Part shown: piece after piece, positions 48,341 through 59,322 of the stretch | How positions within the stretch are numbered: the first letter of the stretch is position 1 | Layout: each line of letters begins with the position of its first letter | DNA from: Flabesymbios commensalis | Taxonomy: Eukaryota; Annelida; Polychaeta; Terebellida; Flabelligeridae | Length of the DNA: 64,000 nt | Assembly: GCA_964017125.1 (NCBI GenBank) | Contig: OZ024914.1 | Location: forward strand, 16,106,420-16,170,419 | Direction of reading: 5' to 3' | Made by a program: the position numbers and the translations under genes | The notes under the pieces: generated by a model | What the model was told of the DNA's origin: nothing | Database searches by the model: none | What the model saw: the letters and a program-made list of their open reading frames with translations, nothing else

Positions 48341-48600
48341 TTTAGTAATTCCACAAAGTAGTACAGATAATTGATCAGTCTGGGGCTCAGTGTGTTGGCT
48401 GGAATGGCGCCTGGAAGGATTGTGATATCAGAAAACAAAGGATTAAAGAGAGAGATACCCCTACGGCGAGTGCTGACACTTCTACAAAATAGCTCGCTGT
48501 GAATGCAGGCGTCGATTACGCCTGTGTTGTTTACAGCCTTGTTGAACACCTCCCTCAAGCCTTATTCAATCCAGTGAACGCTGTTCAATTAACCCACTGG
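48337..48600 (-). pseudogene. Unrecognised ORF upstream of copy 4, divergent from it
   Basis: A 73-residue frame (48337-48558) begins MREVFNKAVNNTGVID and includes DITILPGAIPANTLSPRL. The sister segment upstream of copy 1 (14876-15140) keeps the same peptide core but is interrupted. The location, about 1 kb upstream of two homeobox copies on the opposite strand, is due to duplication of the unit. It could be a relic of a gene exon or of a transposon. Confidence 0.4.
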
Positions 48601-49225
48601 GCGCTGGAGCAGACGATCATGTTAAACCTTGGACTCGGAATTACCTAAATTGTTCAATAAAAACCCCCCAAATTATTACTTCAACCAGGCAGAATAAGTT
48701 TCGGTTGTGTGCACGCATAATATTTTTTGTAATATTTTTTAGTCACAAAATAATAATGCAAGACCTATAATTAATGTTGCTCTCTAGAACTTTAATACAT
48801 CACCATGAATTGGACGAAATTTCTCACTTAGTCACGGTAATAACTTCATTACTGACTGAAATTATCTTCTTGCATACCAAAATCTTTATATTTGTAGAAA
48901 TATATTTGGTAGAGAAATGTATTCGTGTACAGCACATTAAACAAATTTTCTTAAGTAATTATAACGGATACTTTGGTATGCAGAAGGGTAATGGCTGCGT
49001 TAATCTCATAAGCAGATACAGCGTACGGGTAATTACCACTGACTATTAAACATGCGCTGTTCTTGATAGCAATTGACACCCTTTGTGAACTAGATAATGT
49101 ATACTAGCTGAAATATCATGTTCAGTATTCAAAACTAATAGAAGAAAAACATGTAATATGAATTGAATCAAAAAATAATTTTAACGCAATATATTTGCAC
49201 GATTGAGGTCAAGGGGTGTAAATCC
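48601..49225 (+). repeat. Distal upstream region of homeobox copy 4
   Basis: Homologous to 22060-22745 and 28225-28905 but more diverged. It joins on its left side to the segment with the unrecognised ORF rather than to a minisatellite, which is probably the ancestral arrangement. Confidence 0.6.
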
Positions 49226-49440
49226 TCAGGCTTGTAATTACAGACCTGCAGTTGATCACTGTCAAAGCACCCGCTGGCAGGTGGCGACACTCTCATCCCG
49301 AGTGATGACGTCATCGTCACCGGTGCTCACAATATGATGACTTCATACAATATGCCCCCCACCACACCCAGCCACCAATCACAGAGCGGGATGGGGGTTA
49401 TCACCCCACTTGATATTGTGTATATAACTGCTTGACCCCT
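49226..49440 (+). promoter_or_regulatory. Promoter of homeobox copy 4
   Basis: The most complete form: E-box CAGGTG near 49279, consensus CRE/ATF site TGACGTCA (49306-49313), CCAAT box (49375-49379), a shortened hairpin around TTATC and a TATA box (49421-49427). The predicted leader is about 115-120 nt. Confidence 0.78.
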
Positions 49441-49569
49441 GTCGACAAATCACTTCACCTTGACTTCTCAAGCAATCAGCCGATATTTGGATACTTTATT
49501 TTCTGGGACACTTCATAATACTGGATACTTTACTATTTTGGATTTTACCAGATACATCTGCAGAACAAA

Positions 49570-50489
49570 ATGGCTGATTTTCAAGATATGTCTAAGAACT
49601 CCTATATGTTCTTGATTGACAACTTGCTCAAAGCTACGCCAGTGGATATCAGAAATGGGTCAGGACTTGAAGCCCCATTTCACCCAGCTTTTCGTGCTGA
49701 TCAGCAGACCACAATGTTTAGTGTCAGACATCAGAACCCTGTTCACCAGATTGTCCAAGCTAATCACTCACAGAACCAGACAAGGACCTCACCGGTCAAT
49801 CTAACCAGGTTACCACCCCCTTCTACTTCACCAGGATTAAGACCAACTTCAGTCTCACCTTCTCCTTCAGAGACATCAACCATATCAGGTAAGCACAGCT
49901 AAACGTTTTGTTCTGTTCTGGAAATGTAAAGGTCACTTGGCTTATTCATATAGCAAGACAGATTAAAATATAAATATATGAACATTTTCGCTAATCATAA
50001 TCATGTCCTTTTATTAATGTCATATGTTTTCTATAATGTTTTTTTTTTATTGCTACAGATACGGAAAGTGTGTCATCTGCCGGTGGAAAATCCAGAAAGG
50101 GAAGAAACAACTTTGGTCCCAAACAGATTGAGCAGCTTGAAGTCCGCTACCAGCAGCAGCGCTACCTGTCACCAGAAGAGAGAACTCAGCTCGCTAGAAA
50201 GCTGAGGCTTTCAGACAGACAAGTGAAGACATGGTTCCAGAACAGGCGTATGAAGGAAAAGAGGAGTGTCCAAGACAACGACCTGCGCCAGATGATGACG
50301 TCACCACAGGCTGCCATGCACCAGATCGCCATGACCGCTTCTGTTAGAACCAGCCCTCCTGCTGCCATGCCAAACATGCCATCACAGTTTGTACCTCATT
50401 ACGGCATGCCTTCAGTGATCAACAGCACAATGATGGCACAACAGATGCAGTACTCTAACTTCTCCTCGCCCTCTATGACAATGTTGTGA
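49570..50489 (+). CDS. Homeobox protein, copy 4 (two exons, 249 aa)
   Basis: Exon 1 is 49570-49888 (319 nt); exon 2 is 50059-50489; the intron is 170 bp, GT-AG, phase 1. FLIDNLL at 14-20 and the homeodomain at 118-177 are intact. The domain differs from copy 1 only at position 18 (V for I), so copies 1 and 4 probably keep the ancestral DNA-binding surface. Exon 1 has TTMFSVRH where the others have TTVSSVRH. The C-tail ends NFSSPSMTML as in copies 1 and 2. A CATAAA signal lies near 50772. UTR and exon 1 details pair it with copy 2. With its full promoter and open frame it is the best candidate for an active member. Confidence 0.92.
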
Positions 50490-52226
50490 GGCAGTGAAGC
50501 ATATTCAACTGCTCACATTGACAATTCCCATTATAGTGCTATAAACATAGTGACATCAACAATGTGTTTGAAACATGGATTAAGTGAATAACTAAAACTT
50601 ACCATAAACCTATCTACTACAGAAAATATGTGGATACTGAAAGAAAGAAACTACAAAAACTAATCATATCATGATCAGGATGATATAGACATTTAAATTT
50701 ATTTCGTTGAGCATTTCATACTTTTTTGGTAACTTTGTTATTATTGCTACATGTCATAATAGTTACAAAAACATAAACGTTGCCTTAACAATGGTTTGTC
50801 TTGTCTCTTTTTTTTTCATGACTGTTTGTTACTTTGTAGATATTGTTACATGTCGTTATTTCCCAAGGAATTTCATTTATTTTTCAAAATTATAACTCTT
50901 CTGGTAGAAATTATTTGACAGCTGGACATGGTGAATACATTATATAATTTTTTTTACCACGCTGCAGCTTTAAAGTCAACACCGTATGTAAAGCATAGGC
51001 TTTCTTTTCAACATAAGAAAAAACAAATAAGATATATTATTATTATTAAACTACCACCTGTGACTGTCAAGGTCTATAGCACTGACTTGAAGGTGGTCTA
51101 ACTTAAAATGCTAATTATTTTGACTGCGATTATAATAAATGATAATTCCCGGAATATGATTTGTGGTATATATGGTATTGGACTAATTAAGGCTAATTAT
51201 TGTCTTTTCCCATAAACCACCAGGCATTCCGCCTCCAATGTTTACTTCTAACGAAAAAGATGGTAAAATCGGCAATCTAATTTAGAATCTATGCGATGTG
51301 GAAATAATGTGTAATATCTTATATTGAGGGAGTTAAGTGGACTTATTGTTTCAAATGTCATTTTTTTAAATCAGGTATGTTCATGTCCTATACTTTCCGT
51401 AACGTTATGAAACAGCTATCCAAGTTATTATAAGGTATCATTGTCAGCTCGGCATCATTAATCCACTTGATTGATTTCATAATCACCACAAACTGTGGAA
51501 AGATCTAATTACAAGTGTTTATTTGGGAAATCAGATGTAAAGGGATTATAAAAATAGGGCACCCATTTTGAGCTACAGCATAAAACGAAACATTGGTGTT
51601 TATTTTAATAATGACTTACTTACTTTTTTAGTGTAAAAATACCATAAGAGACGAAGGGTGTTTGTGAAGGAAATTCAGTTTCTTTTAAAGCGTGACAAAA
51701 AATGTCTTTGTTAAAATTTAGCCGCAATGTTTAAAAGTCTGGACAAGAGCCTGGCTACAAACCTGGCAGCTTTATGTAGGTTCAAGTTTACGGTTTAAAA
51801 AGGCTGTTCGATTGTTGATAATTTTAGTGGCTTACTTTACCACATGTTAAATGGTTTATCTATATGTCTAACTAAATGAGTACATATGAAAAAAATGTTG
51901 TAAATTGACAAGAAATGTGTTTCCAGGTATAATGCGGGGGTCCATACTTCCTATATTTCCTATAAATAATTGATCCTCCTATCTTTCAATAATTTATCCT
52001 ATATTTCATATATTTCAAAATCTCGACCATTTTCATCCGTGAACATCATCACCTGAAATGTCGCGTCAGAGCTTTTGTATGCTATACGCAATGCATATTT
52101 TGAATGGATTTTTTTTCTAAAATCTTGATTCAAAACAGTTCTTAATTCCAATAAATAGCCACCATAGCACAAGGATCAATCAAGAGAACTGATTTTTGCA
52201 ATACACAAAACTAGAATATCCTATAA
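50490..52226 (+). repeat. 3' UTR and downstream flank of copy 4
   Basis: Positions 50490-50830 match the 3' regions of copies 2 and 3. Positions 51190-51590 and 52060-52200 match the flank of copy 2, and 51360-51590 match 6050-6360 in reverse. No gene seen; the frame at 50707-50895 is in the UTR and not conserved. Confidence 0.65.
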
Positions 52227-52312
52227 GAGGGACGTGGAGCAATGGTTAGAGCGTGGCCCTTTGCGGATGTTGCCGCCTACCGTGCGGTTCCGAACCCGCT
52301 GAGTAAAGGATT
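52227..52312 (+). mobile_element. tRNA-like SINE head, second family
   Basis: GGGACGTGGAGCAATGGTTA contains a box A match and GGTTCCGAACCCGC a box B match, about 50 bp apart, as in tRNA-derived SINEs. It differs from the dimeric SINE. It abuts the LINE 3' end at about 52320. A folded, functional tRNA is not apparent. Confidence 0.55.
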
Positions 52313-52319
52313 TGCAGAG

Positions 52320-53310
52320 AAATATCATGATAATACAGATAGATATTTATTGACGACGAGAAGTCGGTGTAGACTTATGCGTCATTAAAATCAACAGTAC
52401 AAGATATGATATAGTGCATAATATGATATGCAAATATATGTACACGTTTCAAATCATTTAAAATAATTAAAATAAATATACATGTCAATATTATACACAT
52501 GATAGAGATATGTCTACCACACCAAAACCGGATATAAAATAACTGCTATTATTAAATAGTAGCAGAAAAAACACTCTGGAAAGCGTAGAAACCAATAGTA
52601 TACATACAAGGTGATATAACTGGAGTATATTTTTATGTAAAAATACAATTTGTATTAATAAGTATATATTAAAACTTTATAATGACAGTTTAATGATAAA
52701 GATAGCCGGCACTAGCTATTATTATATGTGTGCTCATTCCATATAAAACTGTACGTAATAGCGACAATAATAGGGGACAAAATAAGCATTTATAATAAAG
52801 ATAATCATGATAATTAGCTATTCAAGAAAAAAACATGACACTAACAAAACAATATTACAACTTGATTTTAATTACTGATTAATTCATGCCACTTTCAGTC
52901 ACGACCTAGTTAATACCACAAAATCGGAGTTGCCATGGAAGAAAAACATTCCCGACCTCATGCAGAAAGTCAGCTGAATTAGCATCGCTGAAAAGATCCA
53001 TAAGGCCCCACCTCGTCTGATAACAAAGGCAAAGGGAACGTCCCTAAACGGTACTTACGGCCAAATAAAAAAAAATCCGAGACCACAGCTGTCTTGATAT
53101 GTGGCAATGCGCTGAAACAGATCATGAAATTTGGATAATATAGAAAACAGTGACTTTTGATTGTTCCAGATAACAATGTAATGTAATAGCAATAGTAATG
53201 ATATGATGACGCATAATAATTATTTATCTCATACACGCAAGACAAGGCACTCACATAGAAACATTTATCTGATTTTAATTATTGAATAATTTATACTATT
53301 TTTAATCACG
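52320..53310 (-). mobile_element. 5'-truncated LINE copy, 3' UTR only, minus strand
   Basis: Aligned piece by piece with 57706-59322, for example ACACTCTGGAAAGCGTAGAA and GGCCCCACCTCGTCTGATAA. It has the same GATA/GACA-like tail at the 52.33-kb end. It stops before any coding region. Reading frame 52979-53254 lies in the UTR and is not a gene. Confidence 0.8.
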
Positions 53311-53499
53311 ACCTGTTTAAGGTTTGAAAACAGGTGTAGGGATATTTTTTCTAAGCTACGAACGGTCGATTTGTAGATTACATAATGCATGTACATTATT
53401 CGCTGTTAGTGGGTGAATCGAATTCAGTGTTGTGTAGTTTGCTTGCAGCAAGTAAACTAGTTTTCTGTGCAGCAAAGTAAGAACAACTAATAGAAAGAA

Positions 53500-54215
53500 T
53501 ATTTCGTTACTATTAAACAAAATGTGCGGTTTCAGGGTGGGATATAAAAATGAAATGAATCGGGCTTTAGGCCACCTTTGTGCACATATAGGCTAAACTG
53601 GGCCAGGAGAACCTCCTGAGGATGGTGAGATGATTGAGATGACACTGTCCTCCAGACACAGGATTCGAAATTCGAACCCTGGCGGTCTGAGGCCGAGCAC
53701 GCTACCTCTCGGTCACGGAGGCTCCCCACAATACTAACTTTCACACGTGGATGGGGAAGAAACATTTTCGTTTCTTTCAAACCGCCGAGACCGGGAACCG
53801 AACCCCGAACTCTGGCGTGAAAGGCAGCGGTGCTAACCACTACCCTAGGGCCCCCGCCCTTCAGGGTGGGATAGGCCCGAAGAAATTTCAATTCGATCAA
53901 ATTTAAAATGACCGACTATCGACAATAATTAACTTTTATATGCCAGCTATCTGGCAAACCGTTCCTGATAGCTAGACCATTACCATAAAACAAAATGTGT
54001 GGTTTCAGGGTGGGATATGCGCTGAAAAAATTAATCTCAGTCATTTAACTTTAATATGCGTAATATCTAAAAGACCGTGTCAGATAGCTCGACCACTACT
54101 GTCAAATAAAATCGTTCACCATTGACATTAATATCTGTAATATCAATGGTAAACTGTGCTGGGTATATGGACCATTTACGGTAAAACAAAATGTGAGAGT
54201 TCATGAAAGGATGCA
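53500..54215. repeat. Degenerate tandem repeat split by a SINE
   Basis: The motif AAACAAAATGTG plus GGTTTCAGGGTGGGATA occurs at about 53515, 53992 and, decayed, 54175, with related sequence near 54105. Removing the SINE, spacing is about 150 bp and then about 120 and 66 bp. Confidence 0.5.
53545..53859 (-). mobile_element. Dimeric tRNA-SINE with 14-bp TSD, minus strand
   Basis: 315 bp, full length, flanked by TTCAGGGTGGGATA at 53531-53544 and 53860-53873. Very similar to the copies at 33.4, 57.9 and 61.6 kb, so the family was recently active. Confidence 0.93.
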
Positions 54216-54236
54216 CCCTGATTTTTTTTATTATAC

Positions 54237-54262
54237 GGGCGGGGCGGGGCGGGGCGGGGCGT
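54237..54262. repeat. GGGGC pentanucleotide repeat
   Basis: Four to five GGGGC units starting GGGCGGGGCGGGG, in otherwise AT-rich DNA. A possible G-quadruplex or Sp1-type site; no gene start is seen beside it. Confidence 0.8.
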
Positions 54263-54859
54263 GGCGGTGAATTATAGTGGCCGGTTGGCCTCTTGTTTAA
54301 ATACGAATTACGTATAGAACTAGGCGTTGATTTGAAGAATCAGACTTTATTTGATTAGAATTGAAAATTATTCAATTTAAAAAATACTGTGTTTTTCTAT
54401 ACATTTATACTTTGTGTTATCATTTTCTCTATGTAAGCAGTATAATTGATTTATCCAGGATTTAGTGAAGTGACTAACAATAAAAGAACGCTGAGTCCTA
54501 CACTTAGATGGCGACAGTTGAGTTTTGGCAGGGAACCACATCGAAGTCAAGACCACACTATATGAACATGGATCAAACAGACAACATAATGAACATACTG
54601 AATTAAACATCTAACAGTGCTATATCCCATATCTGCACAAACTACGAAACTTATTTAGGCTAACGCATGTATACTTATTAACAGAAGATTACAATATTAA
54701 CTGTACAATGTAGGCCTATTATGTTTGTTGGATATTTCCTATGTACGATACTGAATCAGATAATACCACAATGTATTCATGCAAAAATTATACCCAGAAA
54801 ACTTTTTTTTCAAGCACAACCCTAATGATCAGTCAGTTTTGAGTGTATATATCAGCTTT
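54263..54859. other. Intergenic, nothing recognised
   Basis: AT-rich DNA without conserved frames or repeat homology elsewhere in the window. The 77-residue minus-strand frame at 54377-54610 has no recognisable domain. Confidence 0.4.
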
Positions 54860-54868
54860 GATAACAGC

Positions 54869-56600
54869 AAAGACCATGTACAATAAGATGGGCGACTCTC
54901 GCCAAAACATGAAATCGCTCTCGGTGCTGTCCCCCGGTATTGGGGGTTGGAACTAATGCTTTTACCCTCTATCAAGTATGATTTCACCATATTACGACGA
55001 GAAATAATGACATTGATCCTATTCAAAACAATACATACTTAACATCATAAAAATCAGAAAAATAAGTTTTGATGGAGGTTTACTTTTATTTTTTATCCAA
55101 TAATTTGGTGGTTAGTTATCAATACTTTTTAATTTCCTTCTTCCCTTTGGTACTTCAGGGGTTGGTTCGCCCCTATAAACAAGTATGCATATTCATTGTT
55201 TACAAACAACAGGTGACGCCCAGCTAACACGAGACGTTGACCCAATCATAGAGTGACGCTGGGCCAGCGTTTGTAATGCTGGTCAAGCAATACCTCATCA
55301 TTGGTTCATCGTCTCGTATTTGCTGGCAGGTGACGATGTGTGCAAGGGTAGATACGGGCAAAGAAAATCAAGATAAGGGCAAAGGAAAACATAATATCAC
55401 TATACTCATGAAGTCTAATGACACATATCATTTGTCATATTTATCATTCAGAATATACCTGAACAGAAATATTTTACTGATATAAAGCATGTTACCGTTA
55501 CTGCTGATTCACCTGATCTGTCACAGAATTAGCTCATTCAATGCTGAAATCATTTACGCCACACATGAGTATTACCATTGAAGAGGAGAATATTCTTGTG
55601 TGATCTGCATGTGATCAATTTAAAGTAATTTTGATGCCAATAATAAATTGCATACATTTCTGTCCAAGAAGCAATATTTGAATATTCAGAGTGTGGGGCT
55701 TTTCTTCACGTCAAAACTGATTACAATTAATTGGTCCAAATGAACTAATTTTCGGTAATATACCTGAACAGATTCTACATAGGAGTCATAAAAGTGATCA
55801 AATTAGTATGTTCACGAAAGATACTAAATAACATGCAAGTTGTGAATGTTTAACGTTAATATTACTATATGTCCCCATTCGACTACACTATATAGTGCAA
55901 GAAAACAATGAACACATTATTACCAGTAAAGGGTGGAGAAATTGAAAATTATTAAAATTCAACTATAAATAAATTGTGTTATAAAAATAAACGTGTCTTG
56001 TTTGCAAGATATCAGTATAGTGCTAACGCTCCATTCCTCAGTGACATTGATGGCAGTGGTCCGAGAGAGAAGGCTTACTGTACTTATTATATTATTTAAA
56101 TATTGCTCATGTGTTCTAAATAGTTTTTTTTTAATAATAAAAGTTTGAATCAAAAGACACGTCTGTCAAGTTATGGTTGTTATCAATGTTTTACCTCGAT
56201 TTTCTTTGTGGTCGCTATGCTTGACAACATATCGTCACTCCCCTCCCCTTCTGTGCCCACATATTTGTGTACTTTCTGTATTCAGCTCTTCAGTTATTTA
56301 AATGAAGACATTTAATCTTTAAAATTTTATCATAATAAAAGATGACTTATCTGCTATATTAGCAGTTATTTTCGTTGCAAAAAAAAATATTGCAGAGATA
56401 ATGTCATAACTGTCAAACCTAGAAAACATTATTTTTTATTTGGAGGCTAAAATGGTGAAATTATCACTTGTTTTATATGATGATACAGTTGCCAAAGCGC
56501 AGTTCCAACTCCCGTTAAAAGGGGACACCACTGCATAATGTATTACACGCATTTGTATGGTGAAATACGCAAGTCGACCATCTTATTGTACATGGTCTTT
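54869..56600. mobile_element. 1.73-kb DNA transposon with 9-bp TSD (Mutator-like?)
   Basis: Perfect 23-bp inverted ends starting AAAGACCATGTACAATAAGA (54869-54891 and 56578-56600). Weaker pairing continues for about 85 bp up to GTTGGAACT. Flanks are GATAACAGC at 54860-54868 and 56601-56609. A 9-bp duplication and long inverted ends suggest a Mutator-like non-autonomous element, though the family is unproven. No transposase is visible. A hairpin repeat (55226-55334) lies inside. Confidence 0.8.
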
Positions 56601-56609
56601 GATAACAGC

Positions 56610-56751
56610 TTGTCTATAGGCCTACGTTACAGTACAAAAGTGATTACAGCTTGCACCTTGATCACAGCTGACCTTTTTTATAACCCAACTCTCGACATCT
56701 AAATATATACGTCTAGTATACTGATAATACCAATCAGACACACATTGAATC
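56610..56751 (+). promoter_or_regulatory. Probable promoter and leader of the dehydrogenase gene
   Basis: Short unique stretch between the DNA transposon and the ATG, with TTTTTTATAACCC near 56673 and AAATATATAC near 56701 as possible TATA elements. Tentative. Confidence 0.35.
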
Positions 56752-56788
56752 ATGGCTTCCACCGACCGTAAGGTAGTACTCATTACAG
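56752..56788 (+). CDS. First exon of a short-chain dehydrogenase/reductase (partial)
   Basis: The 37-nt exon reads MASTDRKVVLIT and ends ACAG before GTATGT, a good splice donor. The split codon G|NN would give Gly, producing VLITG, the first beta strand and start of the TGxxxGxG nucleotide-binding motif of SDR enzymes. The start resembles 17-beta-hydroxysteroid dehydrogenase 1/retinol dehydrogenase 8 types from memory. No second exon was found before 64000; the following DNA is repeats and a minus-strand LINE, so the gene either has a long intron or has lost its remainder. Function is inferred from 12 residues only. Confidence 0.5.
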
Positions 56789-57699
56789 GTATGTAAGATT
56801 AATGACATAACTGTACAGATTAGGAATCGTCTTTCTCCAGGCAACATGGCTTTACCAAAAAAAAAAACGAGTATAAAGACGGTCCATGCACTGAAAGAAT
56901 TACAATTATTTGCAATAGCTGTAGACCCATACATATGTATTCAAATGAAGCGGAAAAAGCTAACTAAGACATTTATGATGGTTTCAAGTTGAAAAATACC
57001 ACCCCAGTATTCTGTTTTTTGTAAAAAAAATATTTCAGCGCCTTACCCTTTAACCGGCAAATTATTCAATTTAAATTAAAAATTATTCAGATTTGACAAA
57101 ATAGCGGTCAACTCTTTTCAAATCTTGCTGGTTGATGTCACATTTTATCTTTAACATATTTATAATGTGGTACTTAATGTGCTAATAAAAAATGAAAACC
57201 GGAATATATGCGGCACCGGCGGTTAAAGGGTTAAGGGTTAAATTATGGATGCATCAAATGGCGTGATGATCAGCCTGTTATCTTTCACCAATGATTAACC
57301 CCTTCACCGCGGGGAACGACTTTAGACGTCAGGTATAAAGTCGAACCCGCACTAAAAGAGTACAATATATATAATGGCCGTATAGGTCCTTAACATAGGT
57401 ATTCAAATTAGGCGGAAAAGGCTAACTAGGACATTATTGATGATTTAAAATTCAAAAAAACTTGTTGGTCTCCATGGTTTTCTACAAAAATATTTCAGCG
57501 TTGTAAGGGTTATCATGATAGAAAGTTCTGGACAGAGTTACGCGATACGTTAAACCAATGTTTGTTTGATGCTGGACCAGAGGCGCATACGGTGGACCAA
57601 CAAGCATTAGTTCAACATCTAGTATTTGCAGTGTTAGAATCAAGATATTGCTAATCAATAAGTTTCCAATGGGAGGCAGAGATTTGCGATTTAAAAAAT
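56789..57699. repeat. Nested TTAA MITEs and hairpin fragments
   Basis: Positions 56936-57045 and 57400-57510 are copies of one sequence (AGCGGAAAAAGCTAACTA and AGGCGGAAAAGGCTAACTAG). The element at 57047-57230 (ACCGGCGGTTAAAGGGTTAA at its right end) lies between them and matches 46298-46509 in reverse. A third end, TTAACCCCTTCACCGCGG, starts at about 57297. A hairpin-family fragment lies at 57552-57640. No exon was seen. Confidence 0.6.
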
Positions 57700-57873
57700 A
57701 TATCAGACAGACAGACAGACAGATATTTTATTGACAGAAAGAAAGTCAATCCAGACTTATTTGTCATAGAAATAGAGATATGTACATGTATATACAACAT
57801 TGTTAATTTGTTAAAATTATATGACAATATACATAGTATGACATACATAACTAAAATCATGTTAACTGGCATT

Positions 57874-58187
57874 GGGCGGGGGCCCTAGGGTAGCGGTTAG
57901 CACCGCTGCCTTTCACGCCAGAGTCCGGGGTTCGGTTCCCGGTCTCGGCGGTTTGAAAGAAACAAAATTGTTTCTTCCCCATCCACGTGTGAAAGGTAGT
58001 ATTGTGGGGAGCCTCCGTGACCGAGAGGTAGCGTGCTCGGCCTCAGACCGCCAGGGCTCGAATTTCGAATCCTGTGTCTGGAGGACAGTGTCATCTCAAT
58101 CATCTCACCATCCTCAGGAGGTTCTCCTGGCCCAGTTTAGCCTATATGTGCACAAAGGTGGCCTAAAGCCCGATTCATTTCATTTTA
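57874..58187 (+). mobile_element. Dimeric tRNA-SINE, full-length reference copy
   Basis: Flanked by GTTAACTGGCATT at 57861-57873 and 58188-58200 (13 bp). First tRNA-like half: box A TAGCGGTTAGCACC near 57891 and box B GGTTCGGTTCC at 57929-57939. Second half: about 58006-58080 with GACCGAGAGGTAGCG and GGCTCGAATTTCGAATCC. A 3' domain runs to CCCGATTCATTTCATTT. It interrupts the 3' UTR of the LINE. Frames over it are not genes. Confidence 0.93.
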
Positions 58188-59322
58188 GTTAACTGGCATT
58201 GCCATAAGAAACACGGGGTATATACTTAAAATAAGATTGAAAGGCATTGCCAGGGTAACATAAGGTCTATCATTTTGTTTCCCGCACCAACACCAGAGAT
58301 AAAATAGCTACTATGTATGACATGCTAATTATATATATAGTAGCAAAAAAGACACTCTGGAAAGCGTAGAAACCTAGAATATATACAAGTGCATAATTAT
58401 GCTACAGTAATTTGAGAATGTATTAGGACAATGTTGAAAATTACACGATATTCTTAAAAATCAAATATTATATCATGCAAGTACAATCAATGTGACAATC
58501 CGCGACACAGGTAGCTCCGAGCCATGTGACCATGCAAGCACAGTCGCTATGAACTCGGCGATTCCCTGATATAGACTAGTGATGCAAATTTAACAACGTA
58601 ATAACAGTAATACCACCGAAACACAATATATACATACTAATAAAAGTCGGACATGGTGGTTCGTCGACTGCCAACAAAGTATAGCATCAGAACCATCCAT
58701 ATTATCGAGTGTTGGAGACTTAGTGATGTAATAAGAATAACAATTACGGATAATAATTATGCGTGCCATTCACGCAGGACATGGCACTCACACAATAGCA
58801 ATAAAGTTTGTTTAATTAACTAGTGATTTATTATCTTTATGGCCCTCGCACAAAAACATTACAGCTTATTTTAATTCACTATATTGTTTAGTTCATACCA
58901 TTTCACTCACGACCTAGTTAGTACCACATACTTAGGAGTTACAATCGAAGAAAAACATTCCCGACCTCATAGAGAAAATCAGTTGACTAAGCAACTCTGA
59001 AATCCTCCATAAGGCCCCACCTCGTCTGATAACAAAGGCGACGGAAACGTCCCTAACCGGCCCTAAAAAGCCAAATAATAAGATCCGAGAGCAACAGCCG
59101 TCCTGATATGTGGTAATACCCAAGTCAGATCATGAAGGCATGATAATATGGATAATATAGCGACAGGTGACTTGTGATTGTTCTACATAAAAATGTAACG
59201 TTAAAACGATAATAATGACACATAATCATGATCATGATGATAATAATTAATCATGCTAGTCACGACACACATACAAATATTTCAGCTAGAAGATGAATTT
59301 ACATTAATCATACTCAACATTT

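Noticed and set aside
52227-52312. Functional tRNA gene
   Set aside because: Box A and B are present but a cloverleaf with acceptor stem is not evident, and it abuts retroelement sequence.
53532-53900. 122-residue frame with FLPHPRVKVSIVGSLRDREVA and its copies at 33.3, 57.9 and 61.6 kb
   Set aside because: It coincides exactly with the SINE, including the target duplications.
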